DNA from: Lotus japonicus
Taxonomy: Eukaryota; Streptophyta; Magnoliopsida; Fabales; Fabaceae
DNA length: 64,000 nucleotides
Direction: 5' to 3'
NCBI RefSeq assembly: GCF_012489685.1
Contig: NC_080043.1
Location: 62,489,920 to 62,553,919, forward strand
Positions 1-12,590 of this stretch are shown here, in pieces (within the stretch, counting starts at the first letter, position 1; every line of letters begins with the position of its first letter). A model generated the notes under the pieces. That model made no database searches and was not told the origin of the DNA. It was given only the letters and a program-made list of their open reading frames with translations. The position numbers were made by a program, and so were the translations under genes.

Positions 1-600
1 GTGAAGAAGAAGATAATAGAAATGATGAGTTGATGAATCTTCTGATAATATGATGTGATCACCTTTTTATACTAATACTACCACTGAAGCATTTGAAGAT
101 CCGAATTTTTCAGATAGTTGTAGACATTGAAGGGTAGGTGGCAGCCAAAGTGTTATTAATGAACTTATTGTTGGCATGTCTTTTGAGTCTAAACTAGCTA
201 TGATCAATGCAATTAAAGAGTTTCACATAATGCATTCATTTGACTTTGTGGTTGAAGAGTCAAGGCTATACGGTATGTGGCTAAGTGTACAAAATTTGGC
301 AACGGATGAGAATGGAGGATAAGAACATCATTCAGGAAAATTCGTAATAAATGGGAGATCAAGAAGATTAGTGGAGATCACACTTGCATAACTTCTGTGA
401 TTAGACAAGATCATGGAAAGTTAGACTGATCCATTATTGCTAATTGTATTGTTGAGTTAGTAAATGCAGATCCTAATATTCCAATAAAAACTTTGATTGC
501 AGATATTAGAACTCAATTTGGCTTTTCTGTAACTTACAAAAAGGCTTGTATTGCAAAACAAATTGCAGTTGCAAAATTATTTGGTTGGTGGGAATAATCA
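1..600 (+). pseudogene. MULE (Mutator-like) transposase, N-terminal remnant
   Basis: Translation of the plus strand in shifting frames gives a degraded Mutator-like transposase. Positions ~175-300 read like the zinc-binding N-terminal region (ESKLAMINAIKEFHIMHSF). Positions ~340-420 give FRKIRNKWEIKKISGDHTC. Positions ~430-590 give ELVNADPNIPIKTLIADI and then AKLFG. This order is typical of plant MURA-type proteins upstream of the DDE domain. Several stops and frameshifts show it is dead, and the catalytic DDE core is absent. At about 600 the reading runs directly into plant mobile domain sequence, so this is either a MULE that carried a PMD gene or a deletion fusion. Family assignment comes from motif recognition only. 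Confidence 0.75.
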
Positions 601-956
601 TACAAGGTATTGCTTCTCCAATCATGGGCATGGAATCACATTCCACGCATTGCCCCACGTCTAGATATTTCTAGGGTGACTCTGCAAGAAGGATCTCTCT
701 TTCCCCTTGCACGAAGGTATTGTTACCAGCAAACTTTTTTTTTTAATATGTCAATATTTTTTATTACTTACAATTTATGTTTCAGGTGGAGTAATCCATT
801 ATGCACAACTAACATCCCAAATCATGTTGTTGTTATCATACGAACCATGTTTTATCGGTTGCATATAAATGGGGTTTGTGTCCATTCTTTTTTAAATTTG
901 GTTATAAATAATCTCTTACAAAATGTGAAATTGTTTTAAACAGTTCAAATGAACAC
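601..956 (+). pseudogene. Plant mobile domain (MAIN-like) pseudogene, 5' exons
   Basis: Exon 1 (to 716) encodes LLLQSWAWNHIPRIAPRL and ends PLARR. Exon 2 (786-873) begins WSNPLCTTNIPNHVV. Exon 3 starts at 944. Introns 717-785 (69 bp) and 874-943 (70 bp) have GT-AG borders and restore the frame. The tryptophan-rich LQ-W-AW and PL-RRW pattern is characteristic of the plant mobile domain found in MAIN/MAIL proteins and in plant transposons. Exon 3 begins FK-stop-TPY, where the family usually has FKWTPY or similar, so a TGG-to-TGA nonsense change is likely. Exon 3 is interrupted at 956 by an LTR insertion and resumes at 5141. Confidence 0.7.
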
Positions 957-3900
957 TGTAACGCCCCGAATTTCAGGGGTTACGGTAACAATCTAATAAA
1001 ATAAATATGCAATGTTTTCCAAAAGAATTTATAAACATGAGTATAATTTTTTTGTCCTTTCAAAGTGTTTCTAACTCAACAACGAACCTATTATGCAATA
1101 ACACCATAAATCCGACATACTCCCTACGATCTCCACATTGGAGAACCGCCGGAAAGCAAAGCATCGGAACCTACCCGGAAACTCAAATATAAATTCCTAA
1201 AAATCATTAGGTGAGCTTAAACCAATAACGGTAAGCTCTCTAACCCAAGGCTCTAGCATTAAACCTGACTCTACTCTTTAAGTCCTTCACTAATCTTCAA
1301 GTTCTCATATCCGACTCGTCCTGAGGTCAAGCTTCATCGAGGGTCCTCCATCGCCTAATAGCGTTAAGCGCCCAAACAACAAGTAGCAAAAAGAAAGGGT
1401 TAACTCCATGCAATTACCACGTATATAAGGGAAAAGCATGTTATTAAAGTTTAAGTGCTTAACATGGCACATAAGCTAGCAACATAATTCTAGATAGATG
1501 ACGACATATATCCAACAACATAAACTCAAATCAGATATCAACAACATAGATTTAAATCACATATTAATAGAATCAACAACATAGAATCAACCAGATATCA
1601 ACAACCTCAACAATATAACATCAATCAGATATCAACAACCTCACAATATAATCAAATCAGATATCAATAAACCAATATATAAGTGTCTCGTAGTACAACT
1701 ATGTGTTACTACCAAGACAGGTCCAATCAAAAGCGTCTCGCAAGACGGGACAGTCACCTGGTACGAAAACCATTGATCTGCCACTTAATATGCCACGAAG
1801 GCCCCACAATATGCCACACAGGCTCCACAATATAATTCAATAACGCATATAGCAAAAATCAGAAACATAGAATTTAATCATATATATAAACAGAATCAAT
1901 CAACCTAGAATTAAATCACGTATCAACAGAATCAGCAAAATAGAATTAAATCAAGTATCAACAGAATCAGATGTTAGTGCCCTATAATGCAACTATATGC
2001 TGCTACCAATATGGATCGATCAGTATCGTCTCGCAAGACGGGACAATGCCACTTATTGCGCCCCACAAGGTGGGAAAATCGTGTGGACACAACCACCACA
2101 TTGCCGCTTATACGTCACACAAGACGGGACAATCGCGCGGGACCATACCCACTTCATCGCCACTTTAGAACATCTCGAAAGATGGGACAATCCTGTGGGA
2201 CCACACCCACCTCATTGCCACTTTATAACGCCTCGAAAGACGGGACAATCACGCGGGACCACACCCACCTCATCCCCACTTTGCGTCACTACGGACGGGA
2301 CAATCGCGTGGGACCACACCCACCTCATCGCCACTTTAGAACATCTCGGAAGATGGGACAATCCCGCGGGACCACACCCAACTCATTGCCACTTTATAAC
2401 GCCTCGAAAGACGGGACAATCACGCGGGACAAACCCACCTCATTGCCACTTTCCCTATATGCCAAGTCAGTCAACAACAATTCCCAAACCAATCTTCAAC
2501 TCAGAATAACCACATGTTATTCATAATTTCAACAACAACCAATGGCCGAAGCCCAGAAAACAGAGATGCACGTCTCTATTGTTTAACAACGGTCGTAGCC
2601 TTAGAAAACATTTGGCACAAGCCTTAGAAAACATTCAACATAAGCTAGTGTACAACATAGCAAGCATACCAATATTTCAATCAATTGCCAATCAAATTAA
2701 ACACATTCATCTCAAGCGCATGCAGTGCGAATAAATCATGCAAGACTCAATGACGCTCTAAAACTGAGTTACCCTTACCTTAGCCAATTTCATGCTTAAA
2801 CTGCAACTCCAATCCAATCACACCCTTGCTTTCCCGTGTCGGCTCGCTTCCTTTTTTGTCCTTTGGCTTCGTCGCCAAGCGCTTTCGTTATTCGTACCCT
2901 TCATAAGTACACATAACGTAATTACTAATTGAGCTACCTACTTCCCGAGTCTAGAGCTACGACCTCAAGCAATTGACTCGAATAAAACACAAGTTAAACT
3001 TAATCTCCGTAATGATTATAAACCATTAGGATCATACTAGGAAGTCAAGACAAGTTGTCATAATGACAACAAACAATAACACAATTTACGATGTTTCAAA
3101 AGCTTTTGACTTAGAAAATCAACTTAAGGAGATAATAACAAAACTCTTATTCCCTAACATTCCAAAAACTTGTTCGACTTTCAAAACCTTTCGCATTCGG
3201 TTTTTAACGAATACCCGTGTGTAAAACTCAAATGTTCTCTATTTTCATAAACGAATAAACAACGTACGTAAGTAAAGTACAAAAGAGGTTTTCCTACTCT
3301 AAAGCATTGTAATATCATTTTAAAATAAAAGATGTTCTCATCTATTTTCCATAGCAACTCTTTGCACTTGAAATAACTAATTTTGTCAAACGATTATAAA
3401 CTGTACAACGACTTTGGCTAATTTTTAAATACGTCAAATGCACTCCGAAACATCTAATATTTGTATCATGGTTTCGTCTAAAGGTTTTGTAAATACCTAT
3501 AAATTTTCAAGTCTAAATTCGAAGTACAAAATTCAGGAAAAATAAAATACTAACAGCAGTTCGTGAGAAACGGGACAGCTTAACCCGTGCTCACTAAAAT
3601 GCGCATAACTTGAGCTACACGAGTCGGAACGACATGAAACCAGCGGCAAACGTTTTCTAACGAAAAGATCTACAATTATTATGAAGACAACTTCTTCAAA
3701 TTTGTTTGTTAACACAGCTTAAGAACGAGTTCAAGAGTTCGTAAATTCTACTAAATTTCCATTCTGAAAACCTAACCATTGTACTTTAATTCATCCATGT
3801 TCATAAATCACAAAAGGGCTAAAGTACAAGCTTCCTATAACAATTATAGTAGCACCATGATACATTTTCTAAAATTGAATCCTAATTTCTATTTTCCCAA

Positions 3901-5135
3901 ATCAGAAAACATTTTGACCCCAGACTAACAATTGACAAAAACCATACAACCAATAATCTTTTCTTTTCTACCTTAAGCCTCATGGCTAAGGTTCTAAACT
4001 TATCTTCCTCTTCTCTAACCGCAGCTTTGCCTTCCTCTGATGACCATCAATGGTGAACAACACTGGCACAATTCAAGGCAAGGACTTAGGAGATGAACAC
4101 GACTAAAATTAGGGTTTGAAAAGGGGAAATCAGAAATTGGAAGAAAGGTTGATTCCTTACCATGAATTGATCATCAATTTGAACAGAGGAAAGAAAGAGC
4201 TTCACGGTTCTGAACTCAGTGAGTCCTCCGGCTAAGGTTGGCCGGAGAAGATGGTGGTTGGCGATGGCTAGCGGCGGTTTCCGGCGGAGGTTGTTGGAAT
4301 GGAGAATTTCTTTAGGGGTTTTGTAGCGGACGGTGAAGGGAGTTCAGTGGTGGTGTTGATTTCTCCAAAAGCTCAGTGGTTCGCCGGAGATCGAGCTTTG
4401 AAGGTGGCTGAAATTAGGGTTTGGTTTCTCCTCTATTTCTCTGTTGTTTCTCCTCATGTTGGTGATGATGGTGCTCGCGGCTGGGCCAGCAGGAGGACGG
4501 TGGTGGTGCGCGTGAAGGAGAGGCCAAGGTGGTGGTGGATCGTTCATGGTGGCTCTCATGGGAAGAAGAAGAAAACGCGGTGATGGTGGCGTGACCAGCG
4601 GCGGTTCGCGTGAGCACAAGGGGCTCTCGTGGTGGTGGCATGGCCTTGGGTGGCGGTTGCCATGGGAGAAGAAGAAAGTGATGTTGAGTTGTTTTGGGTT
4701 GCAGAGGAAAAATGGGTTTGGAGAGGAAGAGGGAAAGAGAGATGTCGAGAGTGAGGGGAGAGAAAAGTGAGAGAGAGCGTGAATGAGTGAGGAAGAGAGA
4801 AAGATTAAGTCTGATTGGGTGTGGGTGGGACCCACGTAAGAGAGAAAGTGATAGGAAAATAGATATTTTGAATGAGGTGGTTAGGGTGAGAAAGGAATAA
4901 GGAATATACTTTTGTGATATGCTATCACATAGGTAATTATAAACAGGTGATCTGTTAGAGCAGGTCGTCTCTACATAAAAAAGAGGGATAATTAAAGAGT
5001 AGAAATTCCTAAGATTAAAAGGAATAATACACACAAAAATAATTATAATATTTATTTTTGTATTTAAATAAACTCTATAAAATCAAAATATTGAAATTAA
5101 TTAAATAAGCTAGTTATTTATTTCAGGGTCTTACA
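957..5135 (-). mobile_element. Long LTR without internal genes (probable solo LTR), minus strand
   Basis: Read on the minus strand, this segment starts TGTAAGACCC (at 5135) and ends GGGGCGTTACA (at 957). It has the TG...CA termini of an LTR and a perfect 5-bp duplication AACAC at 952-956 and 5136-5140. Removing it and one TSD copy rejoins the PMD exon in frame. No gag or pol motif was found over 4,179 bp. The segment shares its minisatellite, its 3'-end sequence and the block near 1330-1370 with the plus-strand LTR at 10886-13463, so they belong to one family in opposite orientations. The glycine/serine-rich ORFs at 4300-5030 are GA-rich low-complexity LTR sequence. A solo LTR from unequal recombination is the simplest explanation. 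Confidence 0.8.
2030..2455 (-). repeat. Minisatellite inside the LTR, about 7 units of 55-60 bp
   Basis: Successive units carry GACGGGACAATC, GCGGGAC(C)ACACCCACC and TCATTGCCACTTT. Units alternate between an 'AGAACATCTCGAAAGATGGG' type and a 'TATAACGCCTCGAAAGACGG' type, which suggests a two-unit higher-order period. The first one or two units, from 2030, are degraded. The reverse complement of this array occurs in the related LTR at 12308-12590. Long open frames here are a by-product of the repeat period and not genes. Confidence 0.85.
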
Positions 5136-5140
5136 AACAC

Positions 5141-6004
5141 CTTACGACGAGCCTGAAATAAGGAAGATGATTGGCGATTTTGAGGTGTTAAATGTTATAT
5201 ACGCACTTGTTCCTCTGATATGCTATGTTGTTGTGGAGTGGCACCATGTAGATAGGGTGATGCGACAGTAGTTTGAGTACCAACAAAGTGTTCCAAACCC
5301 CCCCTCCCAGCTAATTTAGACAAACTCCACAAAAATGATTTGCGTAGTAGTTCAGATAAAAGTTGGCTTGCACTATGGAATAACTGGCCTGCCCAATGGA
5401 TTAGGGGGCAATCGTGTCCTGGTTCATTAGATGAAAACTCAAGATATATGGAGTGGTATATACCTCGTACTCGTCGATATATATCTTGTGAGGGGGTCAT
5501 TGTTGCTGCTACGGTTATTAAGTTGATCTTGGCTATTCTACAAATTTTTATATCTTATGATAGTATACCCTATCTGTGACATGATACTTTACAACATTCA
5601 TTTGCGCGTTAGGTTATAGACTACACTTAGTCACCCACTGTTTTCAATAATCTCATACAAACAATCCAAATCAGTAGGGAAAGAGCCATTGCCTTTTCAG
5701 GTGCTTTAAAAGAGACTAATCCATCACCTTATTCAACAAACTATGAACAAGCTCCACCAACTCAAGATTTTGCCTTTGAAGTTGTAGCACATCAAGAAAC
5801 ACAATATCACTCACCAACGCCCACTTCTCAAACTCAATATCATTCGCCTGTGCAAATAATTTTTTATGCAGGAGAAAGTTTGTGTTTTTTCTCAAAACTT
5901 GTTTTCGCGGATTCCTTTAATGTTTGACCTAAAATCAATGTTTGCCACATCTCTTACCACACCTGCGTCTGCATACTTGCCACCATATCAGTTGTCTACA
6001 CATC
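5141..6004 (+). pseudogene. Plant mobile domain pseudogene, middle part
   Basis: This continues exon 3 after the solo LTR. It reads TPYDEPEIRKMIG, then VPLICYVVVEWHHVDRVMRQ, the conserved 'VPLICFEVVEWH..DRV.RQF' block of plant mobile domains. A TAG stop follows, then a frameshift, then WLALWNNW and RYMEWYIPRTRRYIS, the conserved C-terminal block. Positions 5700-5870 give a P/S/Q-rich linker. Near 5980-6004 the text reads PPYQLSTH and is cut by the Ty3/gypsy insertion. It is non-functional (stops, frameshift, two insertions). The reading frame at the 3' end continues exactly into 19556 when the insertion and one ACATC copy are removed. Confidence 0.7.
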
Positions 6005-6688
6005 TGAAACGACTCGTTTAGTGTTAATATAGTTTTAAATATTATTGTTATTATCTTTATTATATATAAGAAAATAAGTTAAAAAAAAACAGAGATGTGG
6101 AAAGGGGTTCACGTAAACCCCACCCCTTGATTTAAAAATAAAATAAAACTAACTACCCACTGAATCACATTACCCACCCATCCAGTACCATTCTCTTCTT
6201 TCTTTTCTTCTACCCTTGATGAAATCAACGCCGCCTCTGTTCCTTTCGTCCTCAAGTCTGAATTCTCCCCCACCAAAGAACCACTAAACTCCTCCATAAA
6301 TACACAACCTTGATCCAATTACTATTCGGCCAGTGAAGAGACTTTGGGCATTAATTTGAGTGTTAGAGATTGGTGTTGCAAGGAAGGAGGAGTAGGGTAT
6401 TCATCAGATCAAGGTGACACTATTGATTCAATTGAGGTATACCTTCAACCCACAAATTTCGATAATAATATTGTAGCATAGTTTAGAATTAAGTAGAATT
6501 ATTTTTAGGGCTTTAGTTACACATTTGGGAATTTCATGGTTGCTCATTGGTAGTATGTCAAAGGGGTAATAGGTGCTGAAGGTTTGAGGTTAATTTTGTG
6601 TTCAGATTCGACGGCGAGTGGATCGTTCGGTGGTCGTAGGATTGTTGAAAGCAACAGTGGTTATTCTTCATAGTTGTGAGTGGTTTTT
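6005..6688 (+). repeat. 5' LTR of the Ty3/gypsy element, first segment
   Basis: Aligns with 16761-16879 and then 17686-18251 of the 3' LTR once the hAT MITE is removed. At 6117-6124 it holds the unoccupied MITE target AACCCCAC. It is interrupted at 6688 by the insertion of the long LTR; the TSD is TTTTT. Confidence 0.88.
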
Positions 6689-7113
6689 TGTAAGACCCAG
6701 GATTTTAGAATTAAAATAAATTAATTAATTTCCACCTCACGCATAGGATTCTGTATAAGCATGAGAGGAACTTGACTTATGTTTGATGTTTGGATTAGTA
6801 TTATGAGAAAGAAAGTTCAGGGAATGACTAAGAATAGTTCTATAGTCGCTATAGGTTATAGCACGAGTCTTATTCACTTCCACCTTGGGGCAAAAACGTT
6901 AGTAAATGACTAATCTGCTCTTAAAGCACTGTAGAAACGATATTCAAAAATATTCAGAGGAATATTAGAATTTCTCTTATTCCTTTCCTTGACAAGTGTT
7001 TTGACACGAAACTCTGGACTGTACGAACGACCGATTTCAATTCTCGGAAGTTTGCCGAAACTGAATCCCTGATAGCTCAAGAACCTTAAAGTAAAATGTC
7101 GATGGAGACTTTT

Positions 7114-10100
7114 TGTAAGGCCCAAGTTTTTAAGCTTATGCTAAGTGAATAAATTTCTTATTCACGATTAGGGTTGATGTAATGTGAAGGGAAACCTGAA
7201 CAAAAGTTTATTTAATGAAATAAATTTATGAAGGAGAAAGTTCAGGAAAAGTCAAAGGATTGCATCATGATCGATAAAAGTTATAGTACGATCGTTACAC
7301 GCTTAAACCTAGGTCAGAAACCCTAGTATATAGCTAGTTTTCACTTTTAGGCACGACAGAAGTTAATTCCAAAAATCTTCAGAGAAATGTTAGAACTTCT
7401 CTTTTTCCATATATCACAATCGTTTCGAGGCGAAACTCTAGGATCTACGAACGTCCGATTCCAATCATCGGAAGTTTGCCGAAAACGAATCCCTGGTATT
7501 TCAAAACCCTAGAATCAACCGACAATGAAGACTTTTTCTATTCGAAATATCAAATGAAGATTCCACACGCGTACACCCATTTCTCTTGATGATTTCAATC
7601 TTTCTTCAGAAGGAAGTTTTCTATTCCGACATTCGATGCAAAAAGCAACTTATCGGGTAAAATAGTTTTACACCGACTTTGAATTAGTTGCCAAAAATAC
7701 AAGGAGACCTCATTTTAGTTTTGGAACTCTTTTGCCAAAACATATCTTAGAATTCACGGAGAATGACGCCGGAAAAATCAGATTCGCGAAACTTTCATTT
7801 TACCGCGTTTTGCCAACCTCTATATATAGCCAAGAAAGGAAGAAAAACACAAAAAAAACTACCCATTTTCCCCACCCAAACCCGCGGCCAAGAGAAGGAG
7901 AAGGAGGAAGAGTTTTTCTTCATTACTTGCTTGATCGTCGATCAATCAGTTGCTGCTTCAAGGTTTCGAGGTATAGTCGCTAATCCTTACCTCTGATCGC
8001 TTTTTCCATAGCTTTTCTGTAGACTTTTCTGAGCTGATAGTTTTGAGGTTTTTGCAAAACTATCCTGAATATTTCATTTCTGATTCTAAACCTCTTCCTT
8101 ACGTGCCCAAGATCACTTCTGCCGGATTAGATTTTCCGTTATGCCGCCGGATTTCCGCCGGAATCAATTTTAGCCTTAAATACCCATTTTTGGAGTTTTT
8201 GGAGTAAAGCTTCAACCTTTAGGCTAAAAACTATCGCCTTAGCTTAGTGCTAGTAGGATTAGTTGTCATAAACGTCGTTAGTAACGTCCCTGCAAAATTT
8301 GGTTTTTGGGATTTCAGTTTTGAAATTTCTAAGTTAAAAATCATGACCAAAATACCCCTGCGACAGTTTTTGATCCGATAATTTTTCCGAGTTCAGAATA
8401 CCGTTAGTTACGGCTAATGATAGCATAGGAACCAAGTTTGATCGAAGAAAAATCGAGCCCCACAATTGTGAAAAGTGGCCGAACCTATTAAGGGAGGAGG
8501 AAATTTCCTTTTCCGAAAACTTGTCCTTTCGCGCTAGATTATCGTACCTTAGAGTATAGATTACTTCGAGTAACCTTCGTAAGTATCGATAGCTTAGTTT
8601 TCGATAGATTCTGATAGTATTTCTGTAGTTTTGCTCTAAAGGTGATTTTGAGGAATTCCCAGAGGAGCAAGCCTTTGATTGTGAACAAGTGTTAGGAGAT
8701 CGTCCTGGAGAATCTACAGGTGAGGGCATCTCACTGAATCTCTAGTTAATGCTTAGGGTCGATGCTTTCGACATTGTTTACTGTTTATGCGCTGGATTGT
8801 GTGTGATTGGAAAATGTTTTCTGAGGCTTCGGCTGACAATGTAGATGATGCATCTACTGAATGTTTTTGAGATTGACTTACATGCTATGTGCTATGTGGG
8901 TAATCTAGGATGTGTGGTGCATGCCTTATATGCTAAGTGCTATGTGGTTATCGCTTAATATGTTGATATATGACATGTTGACTGATTGTGCTGAGTTATT
9001 TATGCTTATGCACTGGAATCTGAGTTTCTGAATGGTGAGAATAGCGGGCAGGTCATGCCGATTTTATTTTGAGAGTTTTGAGAAAGCTTGATAGGACGAA
9101 TGAGATTCGGGCCTTGTTATGATGTTTATGGATCGAGACATTCTCTGGAGTCATTTGGGGATTTGGAGATCCCGAGAACTTATAGGATTTGCGATAAGAC
9201 TAAAAGGATAGTATTTTGTAAAGAAAACTCATAAGACATTAAACAACCTCTAAATCTTTAATTAATGATAATAAACTCGAAAGGAAGGCGTGGAAGTCAA
9301 ATCTTAGTTTTGGAAAACGAGAAGTGTCGTCGGATCCCAGTGTTGAGAAAGTTGAGAGGCTTCGAGTATGTAGATGTTGTGGTGCTGTTGGAGCAGCGTT
9401 TGTTATTGTGCTGTTGGAGCAGCTATGTTGTTGGGCTATCCTGGGGATAAGTCCGGGGAATTGATAGTTCCCGAGTATGTTGATACTCTTGCTCGTTGAG
9501 CAGTTGTGACCATCGGATTGAGATGAGTCGGATGATTTGGAGATCATCATGAGAGAATGTGTGTTGTGGAAAGAAGTGTCTTTTGTCGTAGAATCGACTT
9601 TACCTTAGGGTAAGCTTTTAGAGACTTTAATTTAGCTAGAACACGTGGCGACGTGTCGAGTGAGATTCGGAGACGTTGTTTGACTAATCATCCTGCATTC
9701 ATGCAACATTAATGGGGTATTAACACATGACGTACTCTGGACCTCGTCGGATTCCAAAATGGTCATAAGACACCCGGATTTCCGTGTAAGAGCGTTTGTA
9801 GACGTCTCTTGTAGCAGACCGAAATGGCAGACCCACGGGTTACGGCTGATCTGACTACCGCTGATGTTGGAGTAAGAGGCACGCGGGCCGAAATGGTCCC
9901 ACCGTGGCTGGTGCTAGGGCTGATCCGTTGATGTCCATCCGTTCCGGATTGCATATTGGTTGACTGGGTTAACCTGCATATCATTTCATGCAACATGCAT
10001 ACTGACTTAGTTGTCGAATGTGATTGTTATTTGTTAATCATATTTGGAACATGTTAAGTGTTTTTTATTGTCATTTATGTTCATTATGGAATATGTAACC

Positions 10101-10885
10101 CTAGGATGTTATCCCTAGCTATAAGCCCTAAGTGGCTATTCTATTATCTGTATCTATCGATGTTATTATTTACATAATTCTTTGGAGTTGACCCTCGCGT
10201 CTTCTGTGTGTGCTTTGGCGAACAAACGCCCTTTGTCAGATGTCCATGACGGACTAGATCATGATGGTTCACCCTTCGGGGGGAACTAGAGTTGTGATAC
10301 TGGAACAGGAGCGCATCGCGGTAGCGAGAGGAGGACGGATGGTGTACTTAGACTAGGTCGTTCTGAATTCAGATTCGGACGACGATCATGCTAGCATGTA
10401 GGTTTTAGTGCTGGTGTGAGTTCCTCGAGATGGGATTAGTGTAGGAGTAGAGTCTTAGCTCTGAACATCATTTGTTTTCTTTGGGGACAGGGTAGTTTCC
10501 CGCCTATAGCTTTTTGTGTGGTTTCTTTACGGGAATCACAGAGAGTTGGTTGGACTTAGGAGGTCTTATTTTCAGACCATTGGGTCAGCTTATTCTCAGT
10601 TTTGAGGGATGGTGTTGCGGACACTTCACCCTTTCATTCGGTTTGTACATATTGCCTACGGGCGCTACTCTTCTATTACCGTCACTGGAGGTTTACTCGT
10701 GACGAGGTTGTTTATTACAGCGGGGGCTGTTTATATATTGTATATTAGTTCTATTGCTTTTCGCATTTGGGTTTTATTTAATTCAGTCTTGTCTTAGTTA
10801 TTATAAAAAAAAAAATATACACGTTTTTCCGCATTAAGTTTATTGTTGGTTACTAAAGTGACGCCACCGAAATCGGGGTGTTACA
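7114..10885 (+). mobile_element. Third long LTR nested in the second
   Basis: Begins TGTAAGGCCCAAG and ends GGGGTGTTACA, with TSD CTTTT at 7109-7113 and 10886-10890. It inserted inside a stretch of its own family: the host LTR reads CGGAAGTTTGCCGAAACTG just before the site, and the same block occurs inside the insert at ~7470. It matches the LTR at 60691-64000 along its length (for example TTCTTTGGAGTTGACCCTCG near 10178 and 63550). There are no gag or pol motifs, and the scattered short ORFs are unconvincing. Confidence 0.82.
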
Positions 10886-12307
10886 CTTTTTCTATTCGGA
10901 GCTTCAAATGAAAATTCCACACGCATACACCCATTTCTTTCGATGTTTCCAATCTTTCTTCAGAAGGAAGTTTCTGCATCTGACATTCCAATCTTTCTTC
11001 AGAAGGAGAAGAGTTTTTTTGCAAACCTTGACTGATCGTTGCACTGACAGTTGTTATACGTAGGCCTCGAGGTACTGATGCTTTTCCTTACCTCTGATCG
11101 TAAATTCTATCGCTTTTCTCTATGTCTTTCTGTGCTCAAAGTTTTGAGTTTTTTTGTAAAACTGTCCAAATAACTTGATTTCTCTGTCTAAACTTATTCC
11201 CTGCATGCCCAAGAACATGAATATCCAGTTGTTTTCCGCTGAATCTCGTCGAATCTCCGCAGAGATCAAATTCTGTAGAAATACCCATTTTTATGAGAAA
11301 GCCTTGCTTTTTGGTTCGAAAACTCTCGACTGAGCTTAGCGCCAGTAGGATTAGTTGTCATAAACGTCGTGGGTATCGACCTCATCCAATTTATTTTTCA
11401 AAATTCCGACTTTGAGTTTCCGAGCTAAAAATCTTGACCAAAATACCCCTGTTCTAGTTTTCGATCCGATAATTTTTCTGAGAGTTTCCCTGGCCTAGAT
11501 ATCACCTAAGAATACCTAGGAATTAAATTAGATCGAAGAAAAAGTTCGGAAACCCTATTTTTGAGAGTGGCCGAAACTTGTGTGTTAGGGTACTGTGTCC
11601 ATTGCATAGCTCTTTCAATTGTCGAAATTTTGGTGTTGGTTTCGTGTCATTCCGAGTTCTGTAGCTCGAGTTATGCTCGTTTTAGCGAACGAAGTCTCCA
11701 TTGTCCATTCGTGCCCAAATGTGAACTCTGAAGCTTTAAAAGCTTTCTTTACGATTTCGATTAGTGTTATTAGATTGATTGCTTCTAGTAGGGCTTGCGT
11801 TGATGATTGTGTTTCCTTGTTCTAGGTTCGCAACTTCCATGCACAACTTCTACTCACGAAGGTAAAGGTAACTCAGTTTTAGAGTGTCATTGAGTCTTGC
11901 ATGATTTATTCGCACTACATGCGCTTGAGATGAAGATGTTTAATTTGATTAGCGTTGATTGAAATATTGTATGCTTGCTTATGTTGACTGTTTCTGAGAC
12001 TTGTGCTAAATGTTTTCTGGAGGCTTCGACCGAGTAAACTTATTGAGATGTGTGTCTCCGTTTTCTGAGAGGCTTCAGCCGTTTACTGGTTTCTGTCATT
12101 ACTACTTTCTAGTGGATAAGACATGGTTATTGTTGATACCTTGATTGTTGTTATGTTGAAATAGTGAGCTGAGTTAGCATGCAGTTTTGATGAGACGTAT
12201 GTTTGTTGATAATATGAATAACATGTGATTATGTTGATTTGATTATTGAATTTGAGATTGTTGTTTGAGTGACCACTGAGTTGGATGAGATGTTTTGGTT
12301 TGCTTGA

Positions 12308-12590
12308 AGTGGCGATGAGGTGGGTTTGTCCTACGGGATTGTCCCGTCTTTCGAGGCGTTATAAAGTGGCAATGAGGTGGATTTGTCCCACGCGACTGTC
12401 CCGTCTTTTGAGACGTTAAAGTGGCGATGAGGTGGGTTTGTCCCACGGGATTGTCCCGTCTGTCGAGACGTTATAAAGTGGCGATGAGGTGGGTTTGTCC
12501 CGCGTGATTGTCCCGTCTTTTGAGAGGCTAAAGTGGCGATGAGGTGGGTTTGTCCCACGTGATTGTCCCGTCTTGCGAGACGTTATTGTT
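12308..12590 (+). repeat. Minisatellite inside the LTR, five units alternating 57/55 bp
   Basis: Units start with AGTGGCGATGAGGTGGG at 12308, 12365, 12420, 12477 and 12532. The 2-bp alternation comes from the presence or absence of TA before AAGTGG. Each unit contains TTGTCCC, GATTGTCCCGTC and a GAGACGTT-like end. It is the reverse complement of the array at 2030-2455. Confidence 0.88.

Noticed and set aside
2030..2455. Possible CRISPR-like spaced repeat
   Set aside because: Units are contiguous, with no unique spacers, and this is plant DNA.
1971..2526. Three overlapping ~170-codon frames
   Set aside because: All lie in the minisatellite, whose units keep several frames open. There is no protein signal.
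4299..5034. Overlapping open frames on both strands (up to 206 codons)
   Set aside because: Serine/histidine- or glycine-rich frames produced by GA/CT-rich LTR sequence, with no domain or splice logic.
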